Of a stretch of DNA of 64,000 nucleotides, positions 23,001 through 31,420 are shown in pieces. This DNA is from Siphonodentalium dalli (taxonomy: Eukaryota > Mollusca > Scaphopoda > Gadilida > Siphonodentaliidae): positions 98,570,707 to 98,634,706 of the forward strand of contig CP136067.1 in NCBI GenBank assembly GCA_032622095.1. Reading direction: 5' to 3'. The stretch's first letter is position 1. The number at the start of each line of letters is the position of its first letter. Made by a program: the position numbers and the translations under genes. The notes under the pieces were generated by a model. It had not been told where the DNA came from. It saw nothing but the letters and a program-made list of their open reading frames with translations, and searched no databases.

Positions 23001-25986
23001 AAAAGTGCATAAAAACAGTTTTAACCATTTCTCTACTATAAAATAGATCCATCAGTTGTAAAAGTATACATTGGAATTGTCTATTATTCATCTAAAAGAT
23101 GTTCAGGAAATATAAGCAGACGACAGACAGACAAAAAGATAATGCAAGTGTCGGAGGTTTCCGATTCATTGTTGGGAATTGTCCTCATAATAAGTTCAAC
23201 AAGAGGTGTGCACTCGCGTGCTAGCATACCCCCACCATGGCAAATTCAACCCGCATTATCCGTAAACCCAACAAAAAAGATTTTTAACTTTAAAGAAAAA
23301 TTTGGATTAATAATATCGATATGGAAACCAAAACTGTGGTAAAAATCATTGTTCCGCACCCAAATTCGAAGAAACTTCCGGAAAATATCCTAACTTGATA
23401 GCATCCACACAAAAAAAATCCCAAAATTTTCTAAGTCAAAATAAGTCGAATATGAAGTGTAATGTTAGGAAAAACAGTCCGAGCCAACCCAGAGCCACAT
23501 CAACTAGAGATGGTGTTGTGAGAAGCATGTATACCAAAACTTATTGAAATCGGATCATATTTGTTAAAGTTATTAAGTCGGACAGAATTTTCTAAGTCAA
23601 AATAAGTCGAAAAGTAAGGCGTAACTTAAAAAAAGTCGGACCGCACCGCAATTAGCATCATGCGGAGAGGCGGTCCTAAGGAGATTGCATACAAAAAATT
23701 ATTGAAATCGGTTCATAGTTGTTCGAGTTATGAGGTCGGTACGACGGACGGACGGACGGATGGACGGACGCACAGAGGGAGAAAGTGTGACGGACAGATG
23801 CAGTCAATACAGTATACCCCCCATTTTCTTCGAAAGTGGGGGTATAATAAATAACCTATAACCATTTGTTGAACTTAATATCTGAAAAATTCCTAAGGGA
23901 ACTAATTGTCAGTGAGTACTAATATTTATTACAGAAAATGTTAAAATATTGTACTGTAGCCATTTCAATGAATAATAGACTCTACAACTGTGCTAGTGTA
24001 CATTCAGAATTAGACGGCAGAACATAACATATTCAGCTGAGAATGAGTCAAACTGAGGAGTGAATTCACTGGAACATTAGTTCCATTTTCTAGCTGCCAT
24101 TTACCCAATAAAAAGTAATCACGTTTGGCAAAGCATATTATTTCCATTTGGCAAAAGATTTGGCAAGCATGTTCACAACTAAACAAGAAGGAGAATCTAT
24201 TAAAGGAGTTGATCACTAAATACCATCAATGTCCCAAAAGCACCCCTCCCCCTGAAAATTATAAGGGTATAGCAGCTTGTGAATTTTTGTTCCGATAATC
24301 TCAGGCAACTTTTAAAACAAAAATATTTTCATGTACACTTTGTACCAGTACAAATTCTTACCAACATCTATTCTCTCAAGTTCTTTGATGATGTAATCAT
24401 TAGGTGCACCCTTCACTGAGTCTGCCGTGCGGCGCTGCATACTCTTCTCGTGTTTCCGAGCATACATCGGTTTCTGTTGCCTCCAGAAGTCTGTCCTCGT
24501 ATCCAGGTAAGACAAGCCTTCCTCCACCAGATCGGATATACACTTCCCTGTGTCTGTCTTAGGATCTGTAATTTAAGATATGAATGTTTATCCTTTCAGT
24601 GTCTGGATGCTTGTTGGTGGAATCCTATTAAGACAAGCCCACCTCGAGTCAACCAGATTAGATATACACTTCCCTGTACAGTAATGCTCTAAGTAATCAA
24701 CTTCTTAACCACAGCAGAATTATGGGTAACTTTTTCATGATTTAGTCGGAAATATGGCTTGTTGCCATTCATCGGAAAGCCATATTTCCGACTAAATCCT
24801 GAAAAGTTACCCATAATTCTGCTGTGGTTAACCCTATACCCAACAGAAGGGCCCTGTGCCAATGCATTCTCTTATATATGCGAGTCGACCATAGGTCGCC
24901 TCGCATATATAAGAGAATGCATTGGCTTAACACATTAAAAAATATATAATTGTTAAAGAATGTAAGAAAAAATGGTAAAAAGTGTTAAAAGTGTTTTTTT
25001 TAGGCCAATGCATTCTCTTATATATGCGAGGCGACCTATGGTCGACTCGCATATATAAGAGAATGCATTGGCACAGGGCATAACTGTAACCATCACAATG
25101 TGATCAAGGAGCCGGTTCCAATGATATCCATATGTGTATGGTTCTATTGAGACAGACCCAAGATATTTTAGGCTGTTGAAGCTTTATTTGGCCGGTTTTG
25201 GCCGGTTTGTTGGGTAAAGGGTTAAGGGGTCGATTACTTAGGGCATTACTGTATCTGTCTTAGGATCTGTAATACGATATGAATGTTAACCCTTCAATGA
25301 CTAGATGCTTGTTGACGGTATCCATGGAAGACAAGCCCACTCGACCGGATCAAAACTGTCCCGAAAGGCTGTATGTAATTATGCCAGAAAAATAATTTAA
25401 TCTATATCTGCATGGACAGGTGTCATCGATTCATATTTATTATTTTATACCCCGGAAACTATATAAAACATAAAACTTGTCAGGAAGAGATACACTATCT
25501 TTAACCCTTTCTATACTAAATATACTCATTGATGAGTAGTTAATTATCCATTAGGAAATGTTCATATAAGTTCAACAAACGACGCTACTGTAGGTCGTTT
25601 GTTGAACTTATCTGAATATTTCCTCCAATAAATATGACTCCTTCTGCACTTTTATGATCTGTTGTCTGTTTATTTTTCTTGAACACCCTCCAGATGAATA
25701 ATATACCATTCCAATGTACGATTTTATAACTGAGTGGGTAATCCATAGAAAGGGTTAAACTTATAAAATAACAAAGGATCACATCTATTGGCAATGAATT
25801 GCGCAGACCTTTACCTGTTTCCTTGAACAGTTTCTCGAGGTATTGCCGATCTCCGTATAATTCTCCCAGTAATTGTTTAACAGTCTTCTCATTGGTTGCT
25901 GATCTCACTTCACGTCGCCGCTGTTTAGCATCCTTGGCCTTCTGTCGGTTCATGGATCCGTATGCCGCCTTCTTTTTCTTCTGTTT
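10948..25986 (-). CDS. ODAD4: ODAD4 (TTC25) outer dynein arm docking subunit, eight C-terminal exons
   Basis: Joined exons 25986-25815, 24565-24362, 22996-22789, 21914-21828, 17957-17761, 17079-17011, 12353-12015 and 11075-10948 give 467 codons and a TAA stop with every phase consistent. Sequences matching vertebrate TTC25/ODAD4 include KTVKQLLGELYGD, FWRQQKPMYARKHEKS, CIGNSYLELGKYKEAL, GLDNLGRVYARSGQYKKAI, WLHHEIGRCYLEL and EDYSAALGSFEKSLDLAK, covering the linker and four tetratricopeptide repeats. ODAD4 sits on ciliary doublet microtubules and helps anchor outer dynein arms. The last two exons encode a hydrophilic Ser/Asn-rich tail. The family's N-terminal TPR block (roughly 190 residues) is not found between 25987 and the gap or beyond it. 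Six of the introns hold transposon copies, and two exons have copied edges in the upstream intron. Confidence 0.9.
11241..11645. mobile_element. hAT-like foldback MITE in ODAD4 intron
   Basis: Carries GAATGAGGTCCCCAGAGGG blocks at both ends in inverted order, with diverged termini (CAGGCCTGAGTATGTGG on the left, TATTCTCGGGCCTGG on the right). Confidence 0.7.
11790..11985. repeat. Fragments of two MITE families
   Basis: ACACACTATTTGCAGGCTTG at 11794-11813 is a solo hAT-like MITE terminus. TTAACCATTCCGTGACTGGA near 11940 is a solo terminus of the TTAA family with CCCTTYCATGAC ends. Neither is a complete element. Confidence 0.55.
12015..12353 (-). CDS. ODAD4: ODAD4 exon with conserved helix and Ser/Asn-rich tail
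   Basis: Acceptor CCAATTTTCAG before 12353, donor GTATGT after 12015. It opens with GDKNAESAIQKAIEDVNAK, which aligns with the NEAQQAIISALDDANKGI segment of vertebrate TTC25, then turns into a low-complexity tail rich in Ser, Asn, Glu and Thr. The 113-codon exon keeps the phase of both neighbours. The opposite-strand frame here (poly-Leu/Val) is its shadow. Confidence 0.82.
12384..12490. mobile_element. hAT-like MITE fragment beside an ODAD4 acceptor
   Basis: CAAGCCTGTCATTTGCAGAA starts here and continues with GAGGTTCCCAGAGGGTGAAT; only one end remains. It lies 30 nt upstream (in gene direction) of the ODAD4 acceptor at 12354-12355. Confidence 0.6.
12560..13025. repeat. Dispersed repeat with internal near-duplicate blocks
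   Basis: AGCAATAAAAGCTCGGACAA and GGGGGATAACTCCACCAAAA words recur in two blocks, then GTTTCACAGAAAATGATC and a GGATGG tail ending GGGGGTATAAT. This style of end (GGAYGG run then a GGGGGTATAAT word) recurs in the repeats at 15749 and 23198. Family unknown. Confidence 0.55.
13326..13412. promoter_or_regulatory. Promoter-like cluster: CRE, E-box and ETS motifs
   Basis: TGACGTCA at 13326-13333, CACGTG at 13399-13404 and an adjoining ACTTCCGG (ETS-type) at 13405-13412, followed by GTTAGCAACCG. The combination is typical of CpG-type promoters, but it lies inside an ODAD4 intron and no gene start is recognised after it. Confidence 0.35.
14004..14160. repeat. 157-bp near-perfect palindrome
   Basis: The arms GGATATCCACACTTTTTCAG and GTCATCACGAATGAGAT-type inverses pair over ~70 bp with a centre near GGCTTTAGCC. 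A probable foldback MITE; the target duplication is unclear. Confidence 0.75.
14575..14753. mobile_element. TTAA MITE (CCCTTTCATGA type), partial
   Basis: Contains the second half of one hairpin, the linker AAGGTAAATATTGTTAG, a full second hairpin and the terminus GCTCCAGTCATGAAAGGG followed by TAAA. The left end is missing. Confidence 0.7.
14760..15745. other. Intronic, nothing recognised
   Basis: No exon of the surrounding gene and no complete repeat. A CCCTTTCTATACTAAATTCTC word near 15066 is a solo terminus of the TTAA element complete at 25505. The open frame at 15228-15503 has no family signature. Confidence 0.4.
15749..16350 (+). repeat. Dispersed repeat of ~0.6 kb (copy 1)
   Basis: Begins ACAAGAGGTGTGCACTCGCG then TGCTAGCATACCCCCACC, and ends CTTCGAGAGTGGGGGTATTA, so short GGGGGTA/TACCCCC ends face each other. 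The interior has two TAAGTCGAAAA blocks and a GGACGGACGG tract. The same element recurs in the same orientation at 23198-23850. Non-coding; superfamily not recognised. Confidence 0.75.
16770..16980 (+). repeat. Partial copy of the 15749-type repeat
   Basis: Shares ATTGAAATTGGTTCATATTT, CAGACAGACG and the end word CAATCCAGTATACC followed by a TTCGAGAGTGAGG variant. Confidence 0.6.
17011..17079 (-). CDS. ODAD4: ODAD4 exon (69 nt, TPR helix pair)
   Basis: Acceptor TTGTTCACAG, donor GTTAGT. Reads KMEDYSAALGSFEKSLDLAK, matching KLRDFESAVNNFEKALERAK of vertebrate TTC25. Both codons at its edges are split and join correctly (Val upstream, Gly downstream). Confidence 0.88.
17100..17700. other. ODAD4 intron, nothing recognised
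   Basis: AT-rich with A runs at 17329-17340. The open frame at 17348-17542 shows no family signature. Confidence 0.4.
17761..17957 (-). CDS. ODAD4: ODAD4 exon with two TPR helices
   Basis: Donor GTGAGA after 17761; acceptor CTATTTTAG before 17957. Reads WEKKLPLSKSMLESTWLHHE then IGRCYLELNDFSEALGCGEQ and CLQASVLMAQSE, matching human EEKIPLAKTTLEKTWLFHEI and NASVLVAQAQ. The first ~75 nt of this exon plus its acceptor are repeated nine more times upstream in the intron (17958-19003). The choice of this copy as the real exon rests on its being the only one followed by the rest of the domain. Confidence 0.88.
17884..19003 (-). repeat. 116-bp tandem array made of an ODAD4 exon edge with its acceptor, ten copies
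   Basis: AG acceptors of successive copies lie at 17958, 18075, 18191, 18307, 18420, 18536, 18652, 18768 and 18884 (spacing 113-117 bp); the tenth copy ends near 19000 without the intronic part. In gene direction each unit is a pyrimidine-rich acceptor (TCTATCTCTATCTTAG), ~70 nt of exon reading WEKKLPLSKSMLDGTWLHHE, then ~45 nt of non-exon sequence containing ATGAATATGAATGTTCAC. The distal copies are nearly identical to each other; two carry the variant AGCGATCACTTAGTT. Confidence 0.93.
19207..20987 (-). mobile_element. hAT element, 1.78 kb, deleted copy with exact 8-bp target duplication
   Basis: Ends TAGTGTTGAAACGATTAGT and CTAATCGTTTCAACACTA, with flanking CCATTATT at 19199-19206 and again at 20988-20995. 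Subterminal CGACTAGTCG blocks repeat at both ends. On the minus strand 19600-19720 reads RCSIVCKNRYG and then ILKEHFHTKHR, resembling a BED zinc finger, which autonomous hAT elements carry ahead of the transposase. No transposase body is present, so it is a deletion derivative. Confidence 0.85.
21142..21225. mobile_element. TA palindromic MITE, one arm only
   Basis: Begins TA then CAGTAATTCCCTAAATTTTC and reads to GGATTTAGTCAGAAAGCTCTC, then stops without a second arm. Confidence 0.7.
21358..21747. mobile_element. TTAA-flanked MITE, terminus type CCCTTTACCCAACA (copy 3)
   Basis: 390 bp between TTAA 21354-21357 and TTAA 21748-21751, with both hairpins complete. Confidence 0.9.
21828..21914 (-). 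CDS. ODAD4: ODAD4 exon (87 nt, TPR)
   Basis: Acceptor CTATCCAACAG, donor GTGAGT. Reads TIDDAISRGLDNLGRVYARS then GQYKKAIE; human has RALDNIGRVFARVGKFQQAI. Both edge codons are split and rejoin as Phe and Ile. Confidence 0.9.
22050..22780. other. ODAD4 intron, nothing recognised
   Basis: No exon-like segment and no repeat shared with the rest of the window. Confidence 0.4.
22789..22996 (-). CDS. ODAD4: ODAD4 exon (208 nt, first C-terminal TPR)
   Basis: Acceptor ACTTTTGCAG, donor GTAAGT. Reads KCLHIIEGYTEEQVPNRLEV then IANLHSCIGNSYLELGKYKE; human has EVPNKDELVGNLYSCIGNAQIELG over the same stretch. Phases match both neighbours. Confidence 0.9.
23198..23850 (+). repeat. Dispersed repeat of ~0.65 kb (copy 2)
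   Basis: Near-identical ends to the 15749 copy (ACAAGAGGTGTGCACTCGCG; CTTCGAAAGTGGGGGTATAA), same orientation, with a GGACGGACGGACGGATGGAC tract near the right end. The two copies frame the array-bearing ODAD4 introns about 7.4 kb apart. Confidence 0.78.
23860..24355. other. ODAD4 intron, nothing recognised
   Basis: AT-rich, without repeat or exon signatures. Confidence 0.4.
24362..24565 (-). CDS. ODAD4: ODAD4 exon (204 nt, FWRQQKP block)
   Basis: Acceptor TTAAATTACAG, donor GTAAGA. Reads LVEEGLSYLDTRTDFWRQQK then PMYARKHEKS, and ends KELERIDV; human has GINYLDTHSNFWRQQKPIYA. This block is the most diagnostic in the gene. Its upstream edge is duplicated in the intron (24566-25360). Confidence 0.93.
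24679..25251. mobile_element. TA palindromic MITE interrupted by a TTAA MITE
   Basis: CAGTAATGCTCTAAGTAATC starts after TA at 24677-24678, and GGGCATTACTG ends before TA at 25252-25253. Its right arm is split at GGTTAAGG by the element at 24832-25221. Confidence 0.88.
24832..25221. mobile_element. TTAA-flanked MITE, terminus type CCCTTTACCCAACA (copy 4), nested
   Basis: Lies between TTAA 24828-24831 and TTAA 25222-25225 inside the palindromic MITE. The host palindrome continues in register after removal of one TTAA, which shows direction and order of insertion. Left end has one change (CCCTATACCCAACA). Confidence 0.9.
25505..25754. mobile_element. TTAA-flanked MITE, terminus type CCCTTTCTATACTAAAT
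   Basis: TTAA 25501-25504 and TTAA 25755-25758 flank ends CCCTTTCTATACTAAAT and CCATAGAAAGGG. The interior has the palindrome AAGTTCAACAAACGAC with its inverse. Partial copies occur at 35990, 38838 and 48062. Confidence 0.78.
25815..25986 (-). CDS. ODAD4: ODAD4 exon (172 nt, QLLGELYGD block), most upstream found
   Basis: Acceptor TTTGTCGTCAG, donor GTAAAG. A lysine-rich start (KQKKKKAAYGSMNRQKAKDA) leads to EKTVKQLLGELYGDRQYLEK, matching human EKTVRQLLGELYVDKEYLEK. The Met at 25953 is internal in the family, so the exon is not first; the N-terminal TPR exons are not found upstream. Confidence 0.9.
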
Positions 25987-26228
25987 CTGACGACAAAGAA
26001 TGAGTACTTAGGGCTGTCACAATTATTACATTTTATAATAATATAGTAATTAAATAAATAAAAATACTGTGTTCTCAGGCACTGGCTGCCACAATTATCA
26101 GATTTTATAAAGCCAAATAAATAAAACTATTATGTTTTCAGGCACCTCCCTCCTCATACAAAAGAGGGCAGTCCAACATTCAGTTCAAAACCCATTCTCC
26201 AATATATCCACAATTATAAATTTAGATA

Positions 26229-26453
26229 CAGTAATGCCCCAAATAATCAACTCCTTAACCACAGCAGAATTATGGGTAATTTTTCAGGATTTAGTCAGCA
26301 ATATATGGCTTGTTGCCATTCATCGGAAAGCTCTCAGTGAAAGCTTTCCAATGAATGGCAACAAGCCATACTAGTTAGTATTTCCGACTAAATCCTGAAA
26401 AATTACCCATAATTCTGCTGTGGTTAAGGAGTAGATTATTTAGGGCATTACTG
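26229..26453. mobile_element. TA palindromic MITE (CAGTAATGCCCTAA type)
   Basis: A 225-bp palindrome; the left flank is TA, and the right flank has been altered to GAGGG. A CTAGTTAGT insertion lies in the right arm. Confidence 0.85.
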
Positions 26454-26717
26454 AGGGTTTCTGTTGAAGACATTTGGCTAAAAGGCATTGGATGATAGAT
26501 TCTACACATTGCTTGGAAAATTTTAGGATTTTTTTTTTTACCAAAAAATACCGATACATCCTAATATGTCATTAAGAATTTCTAGAATTCTTGGAAAAAA
26601 TAAAACTAAAAAACCTCCCTCCCTCATCCAAATTTCCATATATGTATTTGCCTGAGAACACACTAAATTAATAATAGTTGATCAACAAGTAGTGATGTTC
26701 AGCTAATATAAGTTCAG

Positions 26718-26915
26718 GGACCAGCAAGCCTTGAAATCAGTGATTATTATGAAGGAAAAAGTATTTTCGTAACTGGTGCAACTGGTTTTATTGGGAAAGT
26801 TCTACTTGAAAAACTCCTCCGATCTTGTCCTGGAATAGAGAGAATATATTTTCTGATAAGATCTAAGAACAATCAGGATATTGAGTCTCGGGCGAAGGAA
26901 CTGTCTAGCTGCAAG
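26718..26915 (+). CDS. Fatty acyl-CoA reductase (FAR1 type), single N-terminal exon
   Basis: Reads SDYYEGKSIFVTGATGFIGK then [12 protein letters not shown] and IYFLIRSK, nearly matching human FAR1 ([31 protein letters not shown]). TGATGFIG is the NAD(P)-binding glycine motif of this extended short-chain dehydrogenase family, which reduces fatty acyl-CoA to fatty alcohol on peroxisomal membranes for ether-lipid or wax synthesis. Donor GTGAGT follows 26915 at the place where I recall the vertebrate gene being split (after the residue aligned with SGK). The start is uncertain: no in-frame Met before the stop at 26709, so an acceptor at 26717 or 26740 is assumed. No second FAR exon is seen before the gap or to its right. 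Confidence 0.78.
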
Positions 26916-26959
26916 GTGAGTGGTATCTGTATCAGTAAATTTCCAGTTAGGACACGCAA

Positions 26960-27083
26960 ACAAGCCTTGAATTAGGGTGTCTGTCATTTGCAGAATGAGG
27001 TCCCCAGAGGGTGAATTTAGTGATGCTACCCGGCATAGCGGGCTAGCATCACCAAATTCACCCTCTGGGGACCTCATTCTGCT
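26960..27083. mobile_element. hAT-like foldback MITE, cut by the assembly gap
   Basis: CAAGCCTTGAATTAGGGTGT starts here, followed by both copies of the GAATGAGGTCCCCAGAGG block in inverted orientation, ending at the run of N. Confidence 0.75.
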
Positions 27084-27183
27084 NNNNNNNNNNNNNNNNN
27101 NNNNNNNNNNNNNNNNNNNNNNNNNNNNNNNNNNNNNNNNNNNNNNNNNNNNNNNNNNNNNNNNNNNNNNNNNNNNNNNNNNN
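27084..27183. other. Assembly gap of exactly 100 N
   Basis: A run of 100 N is the usual placeholder for a scaffold join of unknown length, so adjacency across it is not established. Confidence 0.97.
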
Positions 27184-29780
27184 CCAAAAAATATGGCCGC
27201 CAGCAGCCATCTTTGATTTTACTCTTTGTATGACTAAATCCTTTAGCACGGGCTACATGTCGTACCTTTAGTCTGATCATCATAAAATTTGTCATGGCTG
27301 TTGAAATTGGAATGTAGATGGGAACGAGTCATTTTGGGGTCATTCGGACAAAAAACATGGCCGCCAGCAGCCATCTTGGATTTCAAAATTTAATCCATTA
27401 GCACAGGCCACATGTCGTACTGTTCGTCTGATCATCATGAAATTTGTCATGGATGTTAATATTGACATATAGATGGGAACGAGTAATTTTGGGGTCATTC
27501 GGCCAAAAAACATGGCCGCCAGCAGCCATCTTGGATTTTACTCTTTGTATGACTAAATTCTTTAGCACGGGCTACAGCTCGTACCTTTACTCTGATCATC
27601 ATAAAATTTGTCATGGATGTTAAAAATGACATGTAGATGGGAACGACTCATTTTGGGGTCATTCGTCCGAAAACATGGCTGCCAGCAGCCATCTTGGATT
27701 TTACTCTTTGTATGACTAAATTCTTTAGCACGGGCTACATGTCGTACCTTTAGTCTGATCATCATAAAATTTGTCATGAATGTTAACAATGACATGTAGA
27801 TTGGAACAAGTAATTTTGGGGTCATTCGGCCAAAAAACATGGTCGCCAGCAGCCATCTTGGATTTTACTCTTTGTATGACTAAATCCTTTAGCACGGGCT
27901 ACAGGTCCTACTTTTAATCTGATCATCATAAAATTTGTCATGAATGTTAATAATGACATGTAGATGGGAACGAGTAATTTTGGGGTCATTCGGCCCAAAA
28001 ACATGGCCGCCAGCGGCCATCTTGGATTTCAAAATTTAATCCATTAGCACGGGCTGCAGGTCGTACCTTTAGTCTGATCATCATAAAATTTGTCATGGAT
28101 ATTAACAATGGCATGTAGATGGGAACAAGTAATTTTGGGGTCATTCGGCAAAAAAACATGGTCGCCAGCAGCCATCTTGGATTTTACTCTTTGTATGACT
28201 AAATCCTTTAGCACGGGCTACAGGTCCTACTTTTAGTCTGATCATCATAAAATTTGTCATGAATGTTAATAATGACATGTAGATGGGAACGAGTCATTTT
28301 GGGGTCATTCGGCCAAAAAACATGGCTGCCTGCAGCCATCTTGGATTTTACTCTTTGTATGACTAAATCCTTTAGCACGGGCTACAGGTCGTACCTTTAG
28401 TCTGATCATCATAAAATTTGTCATGGCTGTTGAAATTGGAATGTAGATGGGAACGAGTCATTTTGGGGTCATTCGGCCCAAAAACATGGCCGCCAGCGGC
28501 CATCTTGGATTTCAAAATTTAATCCATTAGCACAGGCCACAGGTCGTACTATTCGTCTGATCATCATGAAATTTGTCATGGATGATAATATTGAGATGTA
28601 GATGGGAACGAGTAATTTTGGGGTCATTCGGCAAAAAAACATGGTCGCCAGCAGCCATCTTGGATTTTACTCTTTGTATGACTAAATCCTTTAGCCCGGG
28701 CTACAGGTCCTACTTTTAGTCTGATCATCATAAAATTTGTCATGAATGTTAATAATGACATGTAGATGGGAACAAGTCATTTTGGGGTCATTCGGCCAAA
28801 AAACATGGCTGCCTGCAGCCATCTTGGATTTTACTCTTTGTATGACTAAATCCTTTAGCACGGGCTACAGGTCGTACCTTTAGTCTGATCATCATAAAAT
28901 TTGTCATGGTTGTTGAAATTGGAATGTAGATGGGAACGAGTCATTTTGGGGTCACTCGGACCAAAAACATGGCCGCCAGTGGCCATCTTGGATTTCAAAA
29001 TTTAATCCATTAGCACGGGCCACAGGTCGTACTGTTCGTCTGATCATCATGAAATTTGTCATGGATGATAATATTGACATGTAGATGGGAACGAGTAATT
29101 TTGGGGTCATTCGGCCAAAAAACATGGCCTCCAGCAGCCATCTTGGATTTTACTCTTTGTATGACTAAATTCTTTAGCACGGGCTGCAGGTCGTACCTTT
29201 AGTCTGATCATCATAAAATTTGTCATGGATGTTAATATTGACATGTAGATGGGAACGAGTAATTTTGGGGTCATTCGGCCAAAAAACATGGCCACCAGCA
29301 GCCATCTTGGATTTTACTCTTTGTATGACTAAATTCTTTAGCACGGGCTACATGTCGTACCTTTAGTCTGATCATCATAAAATTTGTCATGAATGTTAAT
29401 AATGACATGTAGATGGGAACTAGTCATTTTGGGGTCATTCGGCCAAAAAACATGGCCGCCAGCAGCCATCTTGGATTTTACTCTTTGTATGACTAAATTC
29501 TTTAGCATGGGCTACAGGTCGTACCTTTAGTCTGATCGTCATAAAATTTGTCATGGATGTTAACGATGACATGTAGATGTGAACACTCATTTTGGGGTGA
29601 TTCAGCCGAAAAAAAAATGGCCGCCAGCAGCCATCTTGGATTTTACTTTTCTCTTCATGTCTATAAACTAGTATTAGACATTCAACTTTCCACTTTCCTA
29701 ATCGCTCCATTGACTGTAATACATTAAATTATTCCCTTTCCAAGTTGAGCTACAGTGTCATTGACACTTTCATTCTATAT
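27184..29780 (+). repeat. Satellite-bearing repeat, unit about 160 bp, about 15 copies
   Basis: Each unit contains CATGGCCGCCAGCAGCCATC, TACTCTTTGTATGACTAAAT, TTTAGCACGGGCTACAGGTC, CTGATCATCATAAAATTTGT and GATGGGAACGAGTCATTTTG. An alternative subunit has TTCAAAATTTAATCCATTAG. The array ends in CTCTTCATGTCTATAAACTA and CAAGTTGAGCTACAGTGTCA, also found, inverted, at the 59430 copy. The gap cuts off the left end. Confidence 0.92.
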
Positions 29781-30440
29781 CGGGTTTGGCCACATTAGGT
29801 TGCATGATACGTTGGGGTTGATGGACGGTAACACGGTTTCACTTTGTCGGCTTGGGGTCTAATTTTAACAGTCGCAGAGCTGTTAATGTCACACCATTTT
29901 ACCATCAATCCACAATAACTTGCAATGTGAACTTATCTCCGAGTAGACAGTTGGACACTAAAACTAAAATTCTATAGGGAATAAAGTTGAAAAGTTGGTA
30001 ACATATATATGGATTTAATTTCTCGATATCACAGTAAATAGACTCGGAGAGTATGTAAATATCTACATTAAATAAAGACATGAACAAATTTATATGAAAC
30101 AAAGAGAAGAACATCAATAATATAAATTCTGAAGTAATCAAATATATTCTAAAGAAATCAAATATATTCTGAAGAAATCTAATTTATTTTGAAACGGTGT
30201 TTGCACTGCCTTTTGTTTGACTATGAAATGGCCCAATAAATATCAGCAATGGAATTTATATGCATAAAGTTAACCATTATGCTGTTATAACCGATACACA
30301 CACACAGTACACAGAAACAAAAAAAATTGTCTTCTCACTTGCTGCTGGCATGATCATTTTCTGGATGTGGGTGTCTAGGATTTCAAACGTCTTGACAACT
30401 TTGTTCAATAGTAAACAAAATCCAGCACAAATATTGTGTT
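29781..30440. other. No gene recognised
   Basis: AT-rich sequence; short frames at 29905 and 30260 without any family signature. Confidence 0.4.
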
Positions 30441-30443
30441 TAA

Positions 30444-30826
30444 CCCTTTACCCAACAGAAGGGCCCTGTGCCAATGCATTCTCTTATATATGCGAGTCGA
30501 CCATAGGTCGCCTCGCATATATAAGAGAATGCATTGATTAACACATTAAAAATTATAAAATTGTTAAAGAATGTAAGAAAAAAATGGTAAAAAGTGTTAA
30601 AAAAAAGATTTTTTTTAGGCCAATGCATTCTCTTATATATGCGAGGCGACCTATGGTCGACTCGCATATATAAGAGAATGCATTGGCACAGGGCATAACT
30701 GTAACTATCACAATGTGGTCAAGGAGCCAGTTCCAATGATATCCATATTTGTATGGTTCTATTGAGACAGACCGAAGATATTTTAGGCTGTTGAAGCTTG
30801 TTTTGGCCGTTTTGTTGGGTAAAGGG
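30444..30826. mobile_element. TTAA-flanked MITE, terminus type CCCTTTACCCAACA (copy 5)
   Basis: Lies between TTAA 30440-30443 and TTAA 30827-30830 with both hairpins present; one GGCCGG unit near the right end is lost. Confidence 0.9.
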
Positions 30827-31245
30827 TTAAAATAAATGCATGTGGTGTTAAAAAGTATGTAAGGTTCTAGCATGTATATTAAATTTTTTTTTTTAGCAGT
30901 ATATACTTCTGTATGCCATGTCATATCAACTTTTATATTTTATTTTTACTCGGGATTTCAATTGCTCAAAAATATAATGGCCTAAGACTTTTTAAAATGG
31001 CGATTTTTCTGATCCAGTGCAAACACTGTATTGAAATAATCAAATATATTTATAATTATGTCGTGATCATGAATATGAAGTGTAACGGGAGCAAAATGTT
31101 TAACCTGCTGACTTGAGCAATAAGCCTGACAGACAAAAAACAAGCTGACAATGTTTGATGCATTGGACATCTTAGTGAGAATCTTGTTTTGTTTATTATA
31201 AAGTGATGTAGAACACTCTGCTGGGGTGATTGCATGGGGGGAGTA

Positions 31246-31413
31246 CAGTTATGCTCTAATTAATCGACTCCTTATCCACAGCAGAATTATGGGTAACTTT
31301 TCAGGATTTAGAGCTTTCCGATGAATGGCAACAAGCCATATTTCCGACTAAATCCTGAAAAGTTACCCATAATTCTGCTGTGGTTAAGGGGTCGATTAAT
31401 TAGAGCATTACTG
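31246..31413. mobile_element. TA palindromic MITE, shortened centre
   Basis: Ends CAGTTATGCTCTAATTAATC and GAGCATTACTG with TA on both sides; the left arm has lost its centre-proximal part. Confidence 0.85.
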
Positions 31414-31420
31414 TACCAAG

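Larger units (their letters stand above)
24566..25360 (-). repeat. Copied edge of an ODAD4 exon, split by nested transposons
   Basis: The block containing GATATACACTTCCCTGT, TCTGTCTTAGGATCTGTAAT, ATATGAATGTT and TGGATGCTTGTTG recurs: one unit ends at 24632, a second runs 24633-24678 and resumes at 25252-25335, and a third begins at 25336. The second unit is interrupted at a TA by the palindromic MITE 24679-25251. Confidence 0.8.

Noticed and set aside
27562-29710. Frames reading [22 protein letters not shown]
   Set aside because: Translations of the 160-bp satellite; repeated and without conservation.
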